Below, piece after piece: positions 10,099 through 21,934 of a DNA stretch of 64,000 nt (within the stretch, counting starts at the first letter, position 1; each line of letters opens with the position of its first letter). The notes beneath the pieces were generated by a model. It was not told the origin of the DNA and ran no database searches. It saw only the letters and a program-made list of their open reading frames with translations. The stretch comes from Steinernema hermaphroditum. Its lineage: Eukaryota > Nematoda > Chromadorea > Rhabditida > Steinernematidae. A program made the position numbers and the translations under genes. The stretch lies in assembly GCA_030435675.1 (NCBI GenBank), contig CM059624.1, positions 14,718,769-14,782,768 on the forward strand, in the 5' to 3' direction.

Positions 10099-10960
10099 TC
10101 AAGAAAAGTACTGATACATTACAGCGTCTACCTTTTTGTGGAATGCTTCCTTCTCGTCATCCAGCTTTCCATTCTGCTTGAAGTCCAGTTCCGACTGATT
10201 TGTCAAGTGGGAATATTTCAGGTGCTTCCTCATGGTTTCGGTCTGTGCTCTGTAGAGGCAGTTTTCCATCGGGCAGGCGATCTTCAAGTCCAAGTGCTTT
10301 CCGACGTGGTCGCGCCGCTGACGAAGATCGATCAGTTGCTTTCCACACTGCTTGCAATGGGGCTTCGCGCCACCTCGTCCATACGTTGACGACGATCCGA
10401 CGAAGCTGTGTGGAGGGAAATACTTCATTTCGTGCTTTAGTGCGATTTCTCCCATCCGATGACGTTCGCATTGGACTTGATGTCTCTGGTCAGAAGTCAG
10501 CGATTTCGTTGTGATGCCGTGGCTTTTGATGTGCGCTGAGAAGCATCGGAATTGGTACCTCTCCAGGCAGCTTCCCACAGGGCAGGTGACCATTAGGTTC
10601 ATGTGAGATTCGATGTGAGCTTGGCGATTTTCCCAAGGCCCTTTGATTTGGTGTCCACAGACAGCACACTAAACAGATCCATGAGTTTCAATGAAGCCGA
10701 GCTCATTCGCTTACCTTCCAAATGGCTAATCGATCAGCGCTTCGTTGGGCTTTCCTGGTCGGTGGGGAACCGAACGTGGCAGATTTCTGTATCTCCTCGT
10801 CGTCGTCGTCGGATAGAGCGGGAAAGAAATCATCTTCGATCTTCTCAGGCTTCTGGGCATCGGGCTTCGAAGGAGCAGGTTGCTTCGCTTTGTTGAGTTC
10901 GTCGGCCTCGTTAGAGATCAACTTGCGCTTGTGAGCAACTCGCTTACTAGCGGCAGTCAT
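10099..10960 (-). CDS. C2H2-type zinc finger protein
   Basis: Two exons (10960-10715 and 10668-10099) joined in phase across a 46-nt intron (GTAAGC to TTTAG); 271 aa. The N-terminal ~80 residues carry a basic nuclear signal (KRVAHKRK) and an acidic stretch (ALSDDDDEE). Exon 2 holds four Cys2-His2-like units in two pairs: CAVC-H-H, CPVGSC-H-H, CKQC-H-H and CPMENC-H-H. In each pair the first finger has CxxC and the second has the wider CxxxxC spacing. The arrangement suggests a nucleic-acid-binding protein; the wider spacing is unlike classical DNA-binding fingers. Specific function unknown. Confidence 0.85.
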
Positions 10961-13900
10961 ACTTGAGTAGTACTAAAGTGGAAGTATTGTTTGTGACTGC
11001 AGGTTGCCACAGATGACTTATAGGTGCAAATCACAGAAAATGCGATGCAGTTGAGCATTTTGGTGCCCATTGCTTCGCATGTTGTCATTTTGCATTAGTT
11101 ACTCAACGATGGATAGAGAAAGAGGGCCGGGGCCTCCCCGACAGCAGTGAAGGGAACGAGGAAAGCGATGAAAGGGAGAGAGGGACCGAAGGAATAGCCC
11201 ATCCACGAGGCGAACTGGTGATCGCTTCTTGCGAGTTGATTCGTTTTCGGGAAAAAGAATGAACTTTCATTGACATAGGGTAGACAACTCTCGTATTCAT
11301 AGATGTGACTTTCAAAGGTAGCAGGAAGTTGTCGTCGAACAAATGTTGTTCACAAATCTTTTTGAATAATGTTGATGCTAAATTCCCACTGATTATCACT
11401 AGCTCCAAACGGTCGAGTTGTACGCGCTCATACTCTCAGGTCAATAGCATACACAATGTATACTCTGTTTTTTTCGATCACGAAAACAGCCTTCAATCAT
11501 CTCGTTTTGAAACGAGCGCACGAAGTTCGCATGTTCGCAAGTCGCTTTCGACGCGTTGGATCAAATGTTTGGGTCCTACAACGAGATGATTGAAGGCCGT
11601 TTTCGTGATCGAAAAAAACAAAGTATAGATCAGCAATAAAGAAATGTATCGCACCGTAGTTACTATTTCTGCAAGCCGAGAAACGTGCAAGCTCTTTGCC
11701 TTTTTAGATGTCTAGACATCCTAGTAACGTATCATGTTGATCAGATGTTACTTAGGAATTGCGTGCGGACCGGCTGGTCGTATAATAAACGCTCTGTTTT
11801 GATCACATCGTGTCCCCTGATCCTAACCCAACGTGACAGAGCCCTTATACCCTGTCTGTTGCACACTCCTTCTCTGACTTCAGTGGCAGAGACGACATCG
11901 AAGTGGAAGTCATCGATCCTATCACTGTGCGCGGGCATCGAAATGGCGATGCATCCAGAAACCGAGCGTCACTCTCTCATTTCCATCTGTAATTAACAAG
12001 ACGATCCTAGTTTAATGTGCTCATCTGCAAATCAGTGCGAACGCTGACGCACCTCCGTGGAAGCAAGGTGCGTCTAACTGATTCAGTCACGCGACTGACG
12101 AAGAGAAGTGCGACATTCTGACATGCGATTAATCCGATAGCGCTTGGTCAATCACTCCGAATTGGATGCTATAAATGGCGCTCAGAACAGAGCCGAACAG
12201 GCTGAGATATGTCTACCTGAAAGAGAGCGAAACGCGGAAGGCAAGACGCAAAAGTGCAAAGTGATTTGTTTCTTTTATGTCTACTTGCCGTGCCGGGTGG
12301 CACGTTTCACTTACACAGGTTGTGAATGCCTCCAAAAATCTAAAATTATACACAAAGTCAGCTTTCCGGAAAATTCCTAATTTGATCAAACTGCTCAAAC
12401 CTTTTATTAGTGCATACCATAGGCATTGCCTAATGCTCTGAAAAGTGCAATCCAAATTTACAACAGACGTCTGGCGACCTTTTCGGCAGCAACAAGTCTC
12501 TTGTCGTCCTGAAATATTTGTTTTTGGGCCATCCGCAAAGTGCCATCTGAATATTTCATTTGTTATTGTGTGAAAAGTTCGTCACATCGCGTCGCACAAG
12601 TACAACGAATACATGTCGTACAAATGCATGAAAAAATGAAGGTGACATGCAGAATCGTTTTTTTGTAAGAATATCTCACAAAAGTACAGCGACAAACCAA
12701 TGATGCTACTTTTGCACTTCTGTTTTTACTGAGTTTATTCTTTTGAATCGACGTCTTAAACCGTGCAGGGCGTGACAAAAGGCACAGTGAAGATAAATAT
12801 CACACCGCGGCAGTTGCTTATCTTCTTTCTTCGGCACACTGGAGTGGCGAAGAGGTAATTCAGGTGGAGGCGTGGACGGTGAAGCATATCGAACGCAGCG
12901 GGTCAAATCTTCGGTTCGGCTGGCGATACGACACTAGCGATATTTCGGTGCTCGTATTGGTTGCTGTGAGTTGATTACGGTAGATCACGGACTACGTCGC
13001 GATGTTGGAGCTGAAGAGCGCGATCCTATCGAGTGTATCCGGAGAGGCCTCTAGCTGATTCTGTGGCGTGGAATGTGAACCACGGCGGATCGGAGTGGGT
13101 CAAATCTTCTATTCGGCCGGCAGCGCAGACGTCCGAGTTTCAGAGAACCTTCGGTAGGCTTCTAAGTGAGGAAATCAATGCGGAGTAGCTGCGGCGGTGA
13201 GGTACAGTGGGTGTGGAATCCCATCGTTTGTGATGTTGGAACTGTGGAACTGGTGTTCCAGGCCTTCTGGGATCCAACGCGATGATTGTGCCAACAACAA
13301 CTCAAGTCTCATATGTGTCGGGCAGTGTTGATGACCGCCTGCAACGGCGGCCAAGAACGACCACTCAACTCAACTCATTCGAATGAATGGCAAAGCGAGT
13401 GGACGAGTCCTATAGTTCGGCGGAGATTGTGAAGGTTACGGTTAGAATGTGAGGGAACTTTCACAATCAAGTACAAGAGAAATAGCCGAGATGCATATAC
13501 AGATCAATGGCGATTGTCGGGAAAAACGTGATTTTAGATACGGCTGCGGAACAGCTTCAGCGTTGCTAAGTTGACGATCGAGGCGGCAGTATGTTCAAGT
13601 CGTTGATAACTCGGCATGTGAAGAGCCGCAACTCAATAGACCGCGTTGCTAGCTTCAGGATCGTGAAGATTTCTCGACCTTCGTTGGCAGAAGAATTCCA
13701 TCATTGAAATCGTTGAATGACCTTGCATGCCATGAAGAGGTTAGCTAGGCGTCTTCGATGGCATAGCGTCTGCGTTTCAAGATGACGGAGACGATCGGTA
13801 TAGGGAGCATACTGCAGCCGAGATAGCCAGGAGAAAGGTCCATTTGACGATGTGCTTTTGAGCCCGTTTTATGTTAACGTTTCGTGAACAATATGGCTAA

Positions 13901-14480
13901 AGACCTAGCGCCTTTAGATATTAGGTGCTATAGCGAGTGGACATGTAACAAAAGCAGAGAAAAAGTCGCTTTCTCGAGTAATTTTCTATGCATACCGACG
14001 GCTCTCAACATATCTTCACAAAGCTTGTCAACAACCGACCCCACAATAGAAAGGACCCTAAAGATCATTTTCCTATTTTGGCTATTCACCGCCTCTCTCA
14101 CCCCTTCTCCAGGTTGTTTCTCTCCTTCGCGTTGCAGCCAGCTCCAAAAAGCTCCAAATGCAAGATTACAATTATGAGCGATGAGCGACATCGGCTCCGC
14201 ACGGTCACATAGTAACTTCGACGGCCGCCCGCCACCACCTCTCTCGTCTCATTCGCTGTTCATAAACGTATGCAATTTAAATGGCGACCCGCCCGCTGCC
14301 CGAATTCAAAAGGCGCCAGGCGATCGCCGGGAACGCGACACTCGGAGCGCTCCGTCGAAAGTGCTGAATCGTCTTGACGACCGCCTCGGGGCTGTCTTTC
14401 CTGACAACAAACAGCGTATTTGTGTACTTTATTATTTCGTAAGAACGTCTTTTCTCGCGTGTTGCAATCCGTGCTTTCAG
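10961..14480. other. Long intergenic region
   Basis: No supported gene over 3.5 kb apart from the MITE at 11459-11626. A minus-strand frame at 11103-11430 (containing NLASTLFKKICEQHLFDDN) could be the tail of a decayed F-box-like gene cut off by the MITE, but this is weak. Segments at 13280-13385 resemble 25610-25700 (shared TTGTGCCAACAACRAC and GCGGCCRAGAACGAC-type blocks), so part of the region is dispersed repeat. Confidence 0.45.
11459..11626. mobile_element. MITE, family 1 copy 1
   Basis: Terminal inverted repeats of about 48 bp, starting TATACTCTGTTTTTTTCGAT and ending with the complement of CGATCACGAAAACRGCCTTC and CAATCATCTCGTT. The interior contains GAAGTTCGCATGTTCGC. The same ends and core recur at 52738-52945, which defines a family. 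Ends beginning at TA suggest a Tc1/mariner-derived element; no coding capacity. Confidence 0.8.
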
Positions 14481-14496
14481 CCAATAGTCTGTGAAG

Positions 14497-17400
14497 ATGA
14501 TGCGAATAAAGGAGGCCATTATGAGGAAGAAGCTGATCCAGCAGCTGAACGAGGAGTTCCGCGACGAGGAACTCGATGTGCAGCTGGATCGCGCAGTGGA
14601 GAGGGGGAAAGGTAAGTGATTGGATTAGCGACAGATGAGCGTGTCCGCGTGAGCTGTAAGTAGATGTTGTTTCTGGATCTTCGTTTTCATCTGAAATGGA
14701 CGGGAAATTAAAGATGTGCTTCCTATGGAGATAACACTTCCAAATTAACCCTCAAATGATACAAATTTTCACTTTGCACGCTAATGATACAAAATTCTGA
14801 TTTGATTACCGTAGTATAGATGTATCGTTACCTAAAAATAGGTATGGACATAGCAACGGATCGATCAGTCGAACGGAAGTTCATCAATTGGCCTAAAAAA
14901 TATGCAGCATTGTGTTCCAGACTGTCTGTGTAGAATGTAACATCGTAGGAAATAGGAGACAACCCTCTTAATGTACATGCTACCAGAGTCGTTCGTGTAT
15001 CCGACCCCAAACCCGAGCCAAAAACTCGAACCCAACAACTCTGCATGATAAGAAAAGGTGTACAGTAACGTGAGAAATTCCCTTCCATATACTAAGTGCA
15101 GGTCCTCAAACGTCGAAGAAGATCGTAATTGAATTTAACTGCAGCTCTAACTTCAGCTATTAGTAGGCTTGAACTACACAGTGGCTTACCCATGGACAGT
15201 GTTGGGATTCGAGGTGGTTTCGAGTCGCTTTTGTGACTCGACTCTGCTCGGCTCGATTCGACGACTCAGCGTTTTTTTTTGGCCCAAATGCCCACATGTG
15301 CACCGTAGACGCTGTACCATGCTTCGTTCATGTGAAAAAGGTGACCAGTTTCCCTCTGTGTTTGATTTAACAGAGGTGTTACATATTTATCGCAAAATAT
15401 TAAACGTGGAAAGCGGTTTGTTATCGGCTAAATGGCAAAAGATCGCGTCAGGCATTCAAATCTAAAAACGAGTCACCGAGCTAAGCCGAGTGTATTCGAG
15501 TCGACTTCAACCGAGTCCTCAAGTCAGGTCAAAATAGGCCTGCTATTATCAATGTCAACGATGTGACTTGCGTCATTCTTGCGCATATATGAGACGTTTT
15601 GTAGGCTTTTGATACGAGAAGATAGACCCATAAAGTAATAGATAAAGTTTGATTGTTCCAAAACGTGATGAAAAGATCATGAAGTCTCACTGCACTAGGT
15701 ACGTCTCTTTCATCGATTGGCCCGAGATGTCCTAAGGTGAACTCAAAGATTCATGTGTCGAGTGCGGACCCGGAGTTGCTTAACGCCCAATTCCATCCAG
15801 CGGTAACCGTCCAGAAGATGCTGTGATCCACAGGTTTATTGAGTATGGTGTAACGGTGCAGTAGAGGTAGAATCAATGGAGGGAAAGTGGGAAGGGAGGC
15901 GCGTGCGTTTTACGCCAAGACCCATGTTTTTGGAACATCTTGACCATTTAAACATCTTATGGCGATAGAATTCTAACTTTGTTGGTTAAAACTGTTGCTT
16001 AAAGAAAGATAAGACACTGTTTCTGGGACTAGCCACATAGCTACTTCTCGTATTGTAATCGACCGGAAATACCGTACACACAAGAGTCTAGACCAATCCT
16101 ACGTCAATCGGATGTAAAGTGTTTTGGGTTTATTGACGAATTTCTTCGCTCATGTTCCACTCCATTTCTTGATTTCTCGCCTTTGCGACTTATGGCACAT
16201 GGAGTGGAAGTAAGTTTTGAGGGAAAATCTGTAAACATGAGAGAGTTGTTGAAAGGTTCCGGGATCGCTGTCGTTGGAATTTCAAAGCAGGGAAAGACAT
16301 GTTTAGATTTCTAGATGTTTTTGAGCAAGCAACGTCTTAAAAAGGTCACTATGTAGGCTCTAAAACGGCTATGTTGTTCGATGACTACTGCTCTATGCAC
16401 TCACCTTGCCCGCATCAGGAAGCAACCATGGAAAGGGCACTTTTTGGGGAGCAGAAAGGAAGCTATCCTATTCACATATCTATGTGGGCAGCCAAGTTTA
16501 GCGCACGCTTCAATTCGTCCAAAGTGCAGATTGATAATTGCGGCGCGAGGAAACGATTATTCACAATGAGCTGTTTTAAGAGATCTCCAGAAATTCCAAC
16601 TTTTCATCGTAGTTCAAGTTCCAGCACAAATTTGCTCCATACGGCGAAAATAGCAGAATTTGGAGCGATGTTTTTGTGACGGAGAAAAATAGCAATCTTT
16701 TAGTTCCTGGTTGCTTGCAGAACAAAAAAGAGGACCACCATATATGGACGTACATATTCATGTCCAAAAAAGACGTCGGAGAATCATCGTTATGCAGATG
16801 TGAATTAATTATGTTTGCATGCTCGGTCGATTAAACAGCCACGTCATGTGGTTAAGCGTCGCGTTCGATGGAGTAAACATAAAGGTAGGAGCCCGAATGT
16901 GGCAAAGCGGTGTTTTCTGGTGAAAAACGCGGCTGTATGTGAGTGACTTCGCGCACTGTAGGCGCTCTATGCAGACACCAAACTGGGTGGTAGGCATGCG
17001 ACTATCGGACTTTTGAATCACTGACATTTGAGTACCATACAACCTGGATATTCGAGTTAAATTTTTGTCAACACTTCTAGTGCATCGGATTCTCGCAGGT
17101 AGAAATATCCAAAAGCATCCAGAACTGGAAAAATCTGTCTGATGCTTAACGTCCCTGACTCAAATGTCTCAGCGATACTTGACAAGGATCGGACTTGAGT
17201 TAAAGATACTTTACGATCAGACTGGGCTACTCGGTGAATTTCCGTAATCTGAGCCAAAATGACCCGTCTTTCATCCGGCGTAACATATAGTGGGGAAAAT
17301 TTCGACCGTTAGTGAGGAGCGGAGTGAAGCGAGCGCAGACGACGAGAGAAAATCGGTTACCATCTGCTCTGCCGCCTCATGACCTTTGTCTTTCGGCTCG

Positions 17401-20400
17401 GGACCAAATGAACCGGACCGGAGCCGGCTCTAATTGTGAAATAATGAGTCGAGCCGGATGGGCAAGACGGTTCCGGCTCGGCTCAGGTTTCTGTGGCTCA
17501 GTTGGCATCTCTGGTCTCGATATCGGTGTGTTCGAAAAAGCAGAGTTGTCTACAACGCAAACTTTTGCTTTGGCCCTATTTCAAAGTCGGTTAAGTCAAA
17601 CGCAGAATTTGTAGCCTAGTGTAGTTCAAAAGCTCGACTGCATTGAAAACCATGGTCTTTGTGAGCAATCCTGATCGACATAACTTCGCTGACCTGAAAC
17701 TTAAGGTCTTGTAGTCATTGTACGGTATCCGTTTTGAAGTAGAGTATCTTTTTGAAACTGTGATTGAAAGCACCTAGTATAGCACCGACCTTCACCAGCA
17801 GTCACATTGTCGCTGGAATCGCTTTTTGCCAAATTTCATCATCCGGTATCAGTGTTTATAAACATCAAAAAAACGTCCTGTATAAATATAAACATCCTTC
17901 CCAACTGGTCAGGGCATCATGCAGTGTTCTCATGAACACAGGATCGAATAACTGCATAGTGCAACAGTCCATAGGAATCTGAATATAGGCGTTTTACTTT
18001 ACTTTACTTTACTTTTACTTTATTTTCGTGAATCAAAGGCATTTAGCCTTGCACGACACTGATAATAGACAGACAGAGGATATTACGGGCAGCCGGCTTC
18101 ATTCCTGGCGTGGCGTAGATGACGAACTGGTTGGTAGCGGCGCACTTCACGGGGTATGCTGGAATGGTCGAAACTCCAGAAACATCGACGGAACATCGTC
18201 TTCGCGGGCGTTTGGGGCACAGCGGACGCTTCTGCTCTCTGCTTCGGAGAGATGAGTCCGCGGTGCAGGAGTTGCGTCTTCACAGGTCTGGTCTTGGTGT
18301 CCTCAGAGCGTCGGCGACCTTCAGGACGACTTCTCGCGCAGTCGGGTGCTTGGCGTCGGACATCTTGTTGTCAGCGGTGGTGGGACTACGGCTTCCGAGT
18401 GTCCCAATTCCCTCTGGAAGCCGGAAGACTCACAGATGCCACAGGGTTTGCTGTCTGACCGATCAGACGCTCAGTTAGTCCTAATATAGGCGTTAGTCCT
18501 ACCAATTCAACCGAAGATACACTTCTTGCTAAACGATGACGTGCCCATGCTTTTAAGCAAAATGAAATCCCTTCCTGGGAAACACAAAATGATTTATGTG
18601 AGCCAAATTTTGCATCGTAAAATCATCGGCGTATCTATGAAAGCCATGTCCCTTCCGCCAACGTCACCCCCACACGTGTAAAAAATGTCCTTGACGTCAC
18701 GTACAAGTAACCAAGCAACGGACTTCTAACAATGTGCACTTTCGTCACAACGAAGACGTTCGAAAGTTTTTGACCCTCTTGTTACAGGCCGACTCCTGCC
18801 CACGATTTCCTATGCCATCGTGGCCAATCCCAGCCAGCCGGTCGACGAGAACCGGTCCGAAGTAACCACTGACTCGTCGTTTATTTCCGAAGAGGACACT
18901 TCAAATCTCATCGGATTACAGCAGTTTGTGAACGACCTGAATTCGAGGTTAACGGATCTGCAGGTGAGCAATATTTCAACGTCTTTTATGTTGCCTGTAG
19001 TATAAAGCCATGGCAAACATATGTGAGCGGCAAGATTGATGATCGTAGAATTAGTTTTTTCAAAAGCATCCGGATGAAGCCCACAAATAAGTGCATAGCC
19101 TAGCGATCCCGAAGACATAGTGGCAGTAAGCCCGTTAGTTCTATACTGTCTGTATGGCTTTTCGATCCAGAGACTCGATGAAATTTCGAGCAAGTAACGT
19201 ATCTGGGTTCAACGCCGCCCTCTGTCCTCAGTTTCTCTGAAACCGACACTAATTTTTCAGTAATCTTCTTTCTTCTTTCAGTAATCTTTTCATTTGTAAA
19301 CGGTCGGGGTCGTTTCGACGCCGCCCTCGGTTCTCATCTAATGATTTGATCTGTTTTTCGGCGATGAACATTCACTTTTAAAACTGAAATTTTCAAGAAA
19401 GGCCTGGCGACCTTTCGCACAGAGACACCAATAGCCCGGGTCGCGTCATAATAGGTGCTTATCAAATAGTTTAGATTTAACCCTGACCCTCAAAGCCAGT
19501 CCTCTAAAGCCCTCCATTTCACAATGCTTTTAAGCATAAATCAAGTTTTGATTTGTGACCGGTCGGTGTTCGTTCAACCAGCGATGTTATTAGTGTCTCG
19601 AAATTTCGAGCAATTTCTTCTTTTGATCTTTTGATCTCGATCCCGATCTCGACCCCGAGTTTCGACAAATTTTCGATCCCGAGACTCGATGAAAATTCGA
19701 GCAAGTAACGTATCTGGGTTCAACGCCGCCCTCTGTCCTCAGTTTCTCTGAAACCGACACTAATTTTTCAGTAATCTTCTTTTAAACTGTTGCCCTTCGT
19801 AGTGGCTATGGAATCAAGTTCGCTTAAGTTGATATGTGTCCCAATTTGATTATACTACAGTTATGTCTCGATTCCTAAATCCTTTATTCCATATTGGTTG
19901 CAGGCTCCCTCCGCACGTTCTCAATCATTTTCCGGATTTTCCGCCTTAGTTGCAGACCCATTTTTTAGCGACCTTTTTCGATCTGTCTGCAAAATCACCA
20001 TTTTCAGCGTCGCGCCCTACGGGTCACATGGAAACGACTGTCTGAAGCTCCAAAAACGTCGGGTCGTGGAACAATTCAAATAATGGAAAAGGTATGTCGC
20101 TCGTCTATGCATAGAAAATGAGTCTTGTGAGGGTGTAAAAGCTGATCTTTAAAGGCAGCGACCGACGAAAACATTCATTTTATGGGATCAGAGAGCATTT
20201 AGGAAGCCGAATAGCTACTAATGATACTGATCTTTGTCTCTTTAGATTCTCGAAAAACTACATGACAGTGACCCTTCCATGATGTCCATATTCTATAAGT
20301 CAGCCTTTCTATCCTGCATCGAAGATCGTCGAAAGCGTGCCGGCGGCCTTGGCCCTACAATCGCCACACTCCGCGACCACGCCAATCTCCTCATCGACTT

Positions 20401-20843
20401 TGTGGACTCAGTCCTCAACGTCATGTTCGACATTCCGCTGCAAAAACCCGTCTACGACCCGGAAACCATCGGGCGGATCCACGCCAGACTTGCCCCACTG
20501 GGGTTCGACCGTTCCATTTGGCACAAATTGGGCGAGTGCTTCGCCGAAGTGATGTTTTGCCAAGAAGTTGTCCGAGCTTACCCTCAAGCGGCCAGCGCTT
20601 GGAGCCTACTAGCGGTGGCCTTCACGGATAAGGTCTATAGTGCGTGCAAGGTGAGAACGGCTCTTCCTTCTCCACGTGATCAGAATGTAAGTAATATGTT
20701 GTTTTGATGAAATGTCATGGCTGCTGCAGAGTGCCTCAGTTGCGGAAGAGGAACGTCCTCATAGGAAGCTTCCTGTAACGCCGAGCAGATGTCCATACTC
20801 ATATCCTTCTTTCCAATGTGCCCGCTATAATTATTGTGAATAA
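14497..20843 (+). CDS. Globin with N-terminal extension (globin A)
   Basis: Proposed exons 14497-14611, 18788-18963, 19904-19948, 20008-20091, 20246-20650 and 20730-20843; 312 aa, all phases compatible. The globin fold starts at RRALRVTWKRLS (helix A with its Trp). The B-C region FYKSAFLSC supplies the CD1 Phe; LRDHANLLIDF carries the distal His (E7) and IGRIHARLAPLGF the proximal His (F8), so heme binding is expected. The ~80 residues before it (Gln/Glu-rich helix, then Ser-rich) are not part of the fold. Start: ATG 16 bases after the acceptor CTTTCAG at 14480. The link from exon 1 to exon 2 spans 4.2 kb and rests on phase only; a local ATG at 18685 is the alternative. A paralog lies at 27630-28862. 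AATAAA overlaps the stop. Likely a neuronal-type nematode globin. Confidence 0.82.
14612..18787 (+). other. Putative 4.2-kb first intron of globin A
   Basis: Begins GTAAGT and ends GTTACAG. It holds no gene I can support. Contents: a GAGTCG-rich imperfect foldback at about 15190-15530, a short element with CCCGAACC-type motifs near 14983-15050 (related to 46183-46250), and the interspersed repeat at 18110-18478. If the gene actually starts at 18685 this stretch is intergenic. Confidence 0.45.
18110..18478 (+). repeat. Interspersed ~370-bp repeat, copy 2
   Basis: Close relative of 9522-9900, including the blocks GGAATGGTCGAAACTCC (compare the equivalent part of copy 1), CGTCGGCGACCTTCAGGA and GTGGTGGGACTACGGCTTCC. 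It is the most complete copy seen and lies in the long globin A intron. Confidence 0.75.
19159..19274 (+). repeat. Direct repeat, first copy
   Basis: About 115 bases starting TTTTCGATCC and including GAGCAAGTAACGTATCTGGG, nearly identical to 19670-19785. Both lie inside globin A intron 2. The bases just before it (about 19105-19158) match the SINE-like family found at 36305, 44060 and 46296. Confidence 0.85.
19670..19785 (+). repeat. Direct repeat, second copy
   Basis: Second copy of the 115-base unit at 19159-19274, offset about 511 bases, with a handful of substitutions. The stretch between the copies contains ATCTCGATCCCGATCTCGA-type simple sequence. Confidence 0.85.
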
Positions 20844-21934
20844 ATGATTGTACATTGTAGATATATTATGAAGAGTAATGCGGTTCTGAATTTTATTGAG
20901 AAGGGTCCTAACCGTCATGTAGATCAGTGCAAGATGCTCTTGTAGATCCCGGGCCGCCTGACAAGTCCACAATGTTGACAAAGATGTTTACACTAGGGAT
21001 TGTAATAGCGATATTTGTGCCCACAATCACCTATACTTTTCTACATACAAGCTGTGAAGACTTTTTTACCTTTCGGATGGTTGCAAGTACCATCCTGTTG
21101 GAGCACCGGTATAGAGCAAACAACGAACTTAACGAATTCATGCACTAAAGAATTCGAAAAAGTACTTGGGAATTGACGCTTGATCAGACGTCGCACTTAA
21201 GGCCCATTTATACTCTGCGCGACACAAAACGGCCTTTTTGGTGTCGCTTAGCTTGTCTACATGTGACTATTTAGGCAAAACCGAATAAAACTGCGCAGTC
21301 ATGATGCTTTCGGATCGGGCTATCAAACCGTCACCAGAAAAAAATCTTAGGTTAACTTTAAGCAGGTTAAGTTAACTGTCGCTTAGCTTCAACTTGACTG
21401 TCGCGCAGCTACGCGACACAGCTGTGCGACAGTCAACTTGAAGCTAAGCGACAGTTAATTTAACCTACATGGCATGTTCCAAAAAATTTTTTCTGATGAT
21501 GGTTTGATAGCCCGATCCAAAAGCATCACAACTGTACAGTTTTTTTTTTTGGATTTTCCTAAATAGTCACATGTAGACAAGCTAAGCGACACCAAAAAGG
21601 GCGTTTTGTGTCGCGCAGAGTATAAATGGGCCTTTAAATGAAGACCTTCATGGAAGGATGATAAAAATTTCGGAGTTGCAGCGCTTCTTTGGCTTCTTCT
21701 GGTGGCGCGGATAGAGCCAGTTGGTCGTGACTGGCTTCTTGGCAAGACGTTGGAACTGCGGCGCAGCTGAAATAATGAGCCAATCTGGTTGGTTCTCTTA
21801 TGTAGACAACAATCTTTGGTTAAGATGTTGACGATTTGTTCTCAAAACAGAGTCCATCCCCGAGCAAGAGTCAAATTACGACGTAATTATACTTTATGCA
21901 TGCATAAGGTTATTATCACAACGGTACCACTCAC
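20844..21934. other. Intergenic region
   Basis: Apart from the palindromic element at 21200-21633, nothing recognisable lies between the globin A stop and the convergent F-box-like gene. Confidence 0.5.
21200..21633. mobile_element. Palindromic Tourist/PIF-Harbinger-like MITE
   Basis: The whole 434-base element is one long palindrome: AGGCCCATTTATACTCTGCG on the left is mirrored at the right end, and arms of about 200 bases pair almost perfectly, meeting near 21410 in a GC-rich centre (GTCGCGCAGCTACGCGACA). Flanking TTA trinucleotides (21197-21199 and 21634-21636) form a 3-bp target duplication. TTA duplication with GGCC-type ends is characteristic of Tourist MITEs mobilised by PIF/Harbinger transposase. 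No coding capacity. Confidence 0.85.

Noticed and set aside
11103..11430. Decayed F-box-like fragment next to the MITE
   Set aside because: Only a short stretch (STLFKKICEQHLFDD) looks protein-like; not enough to assign.
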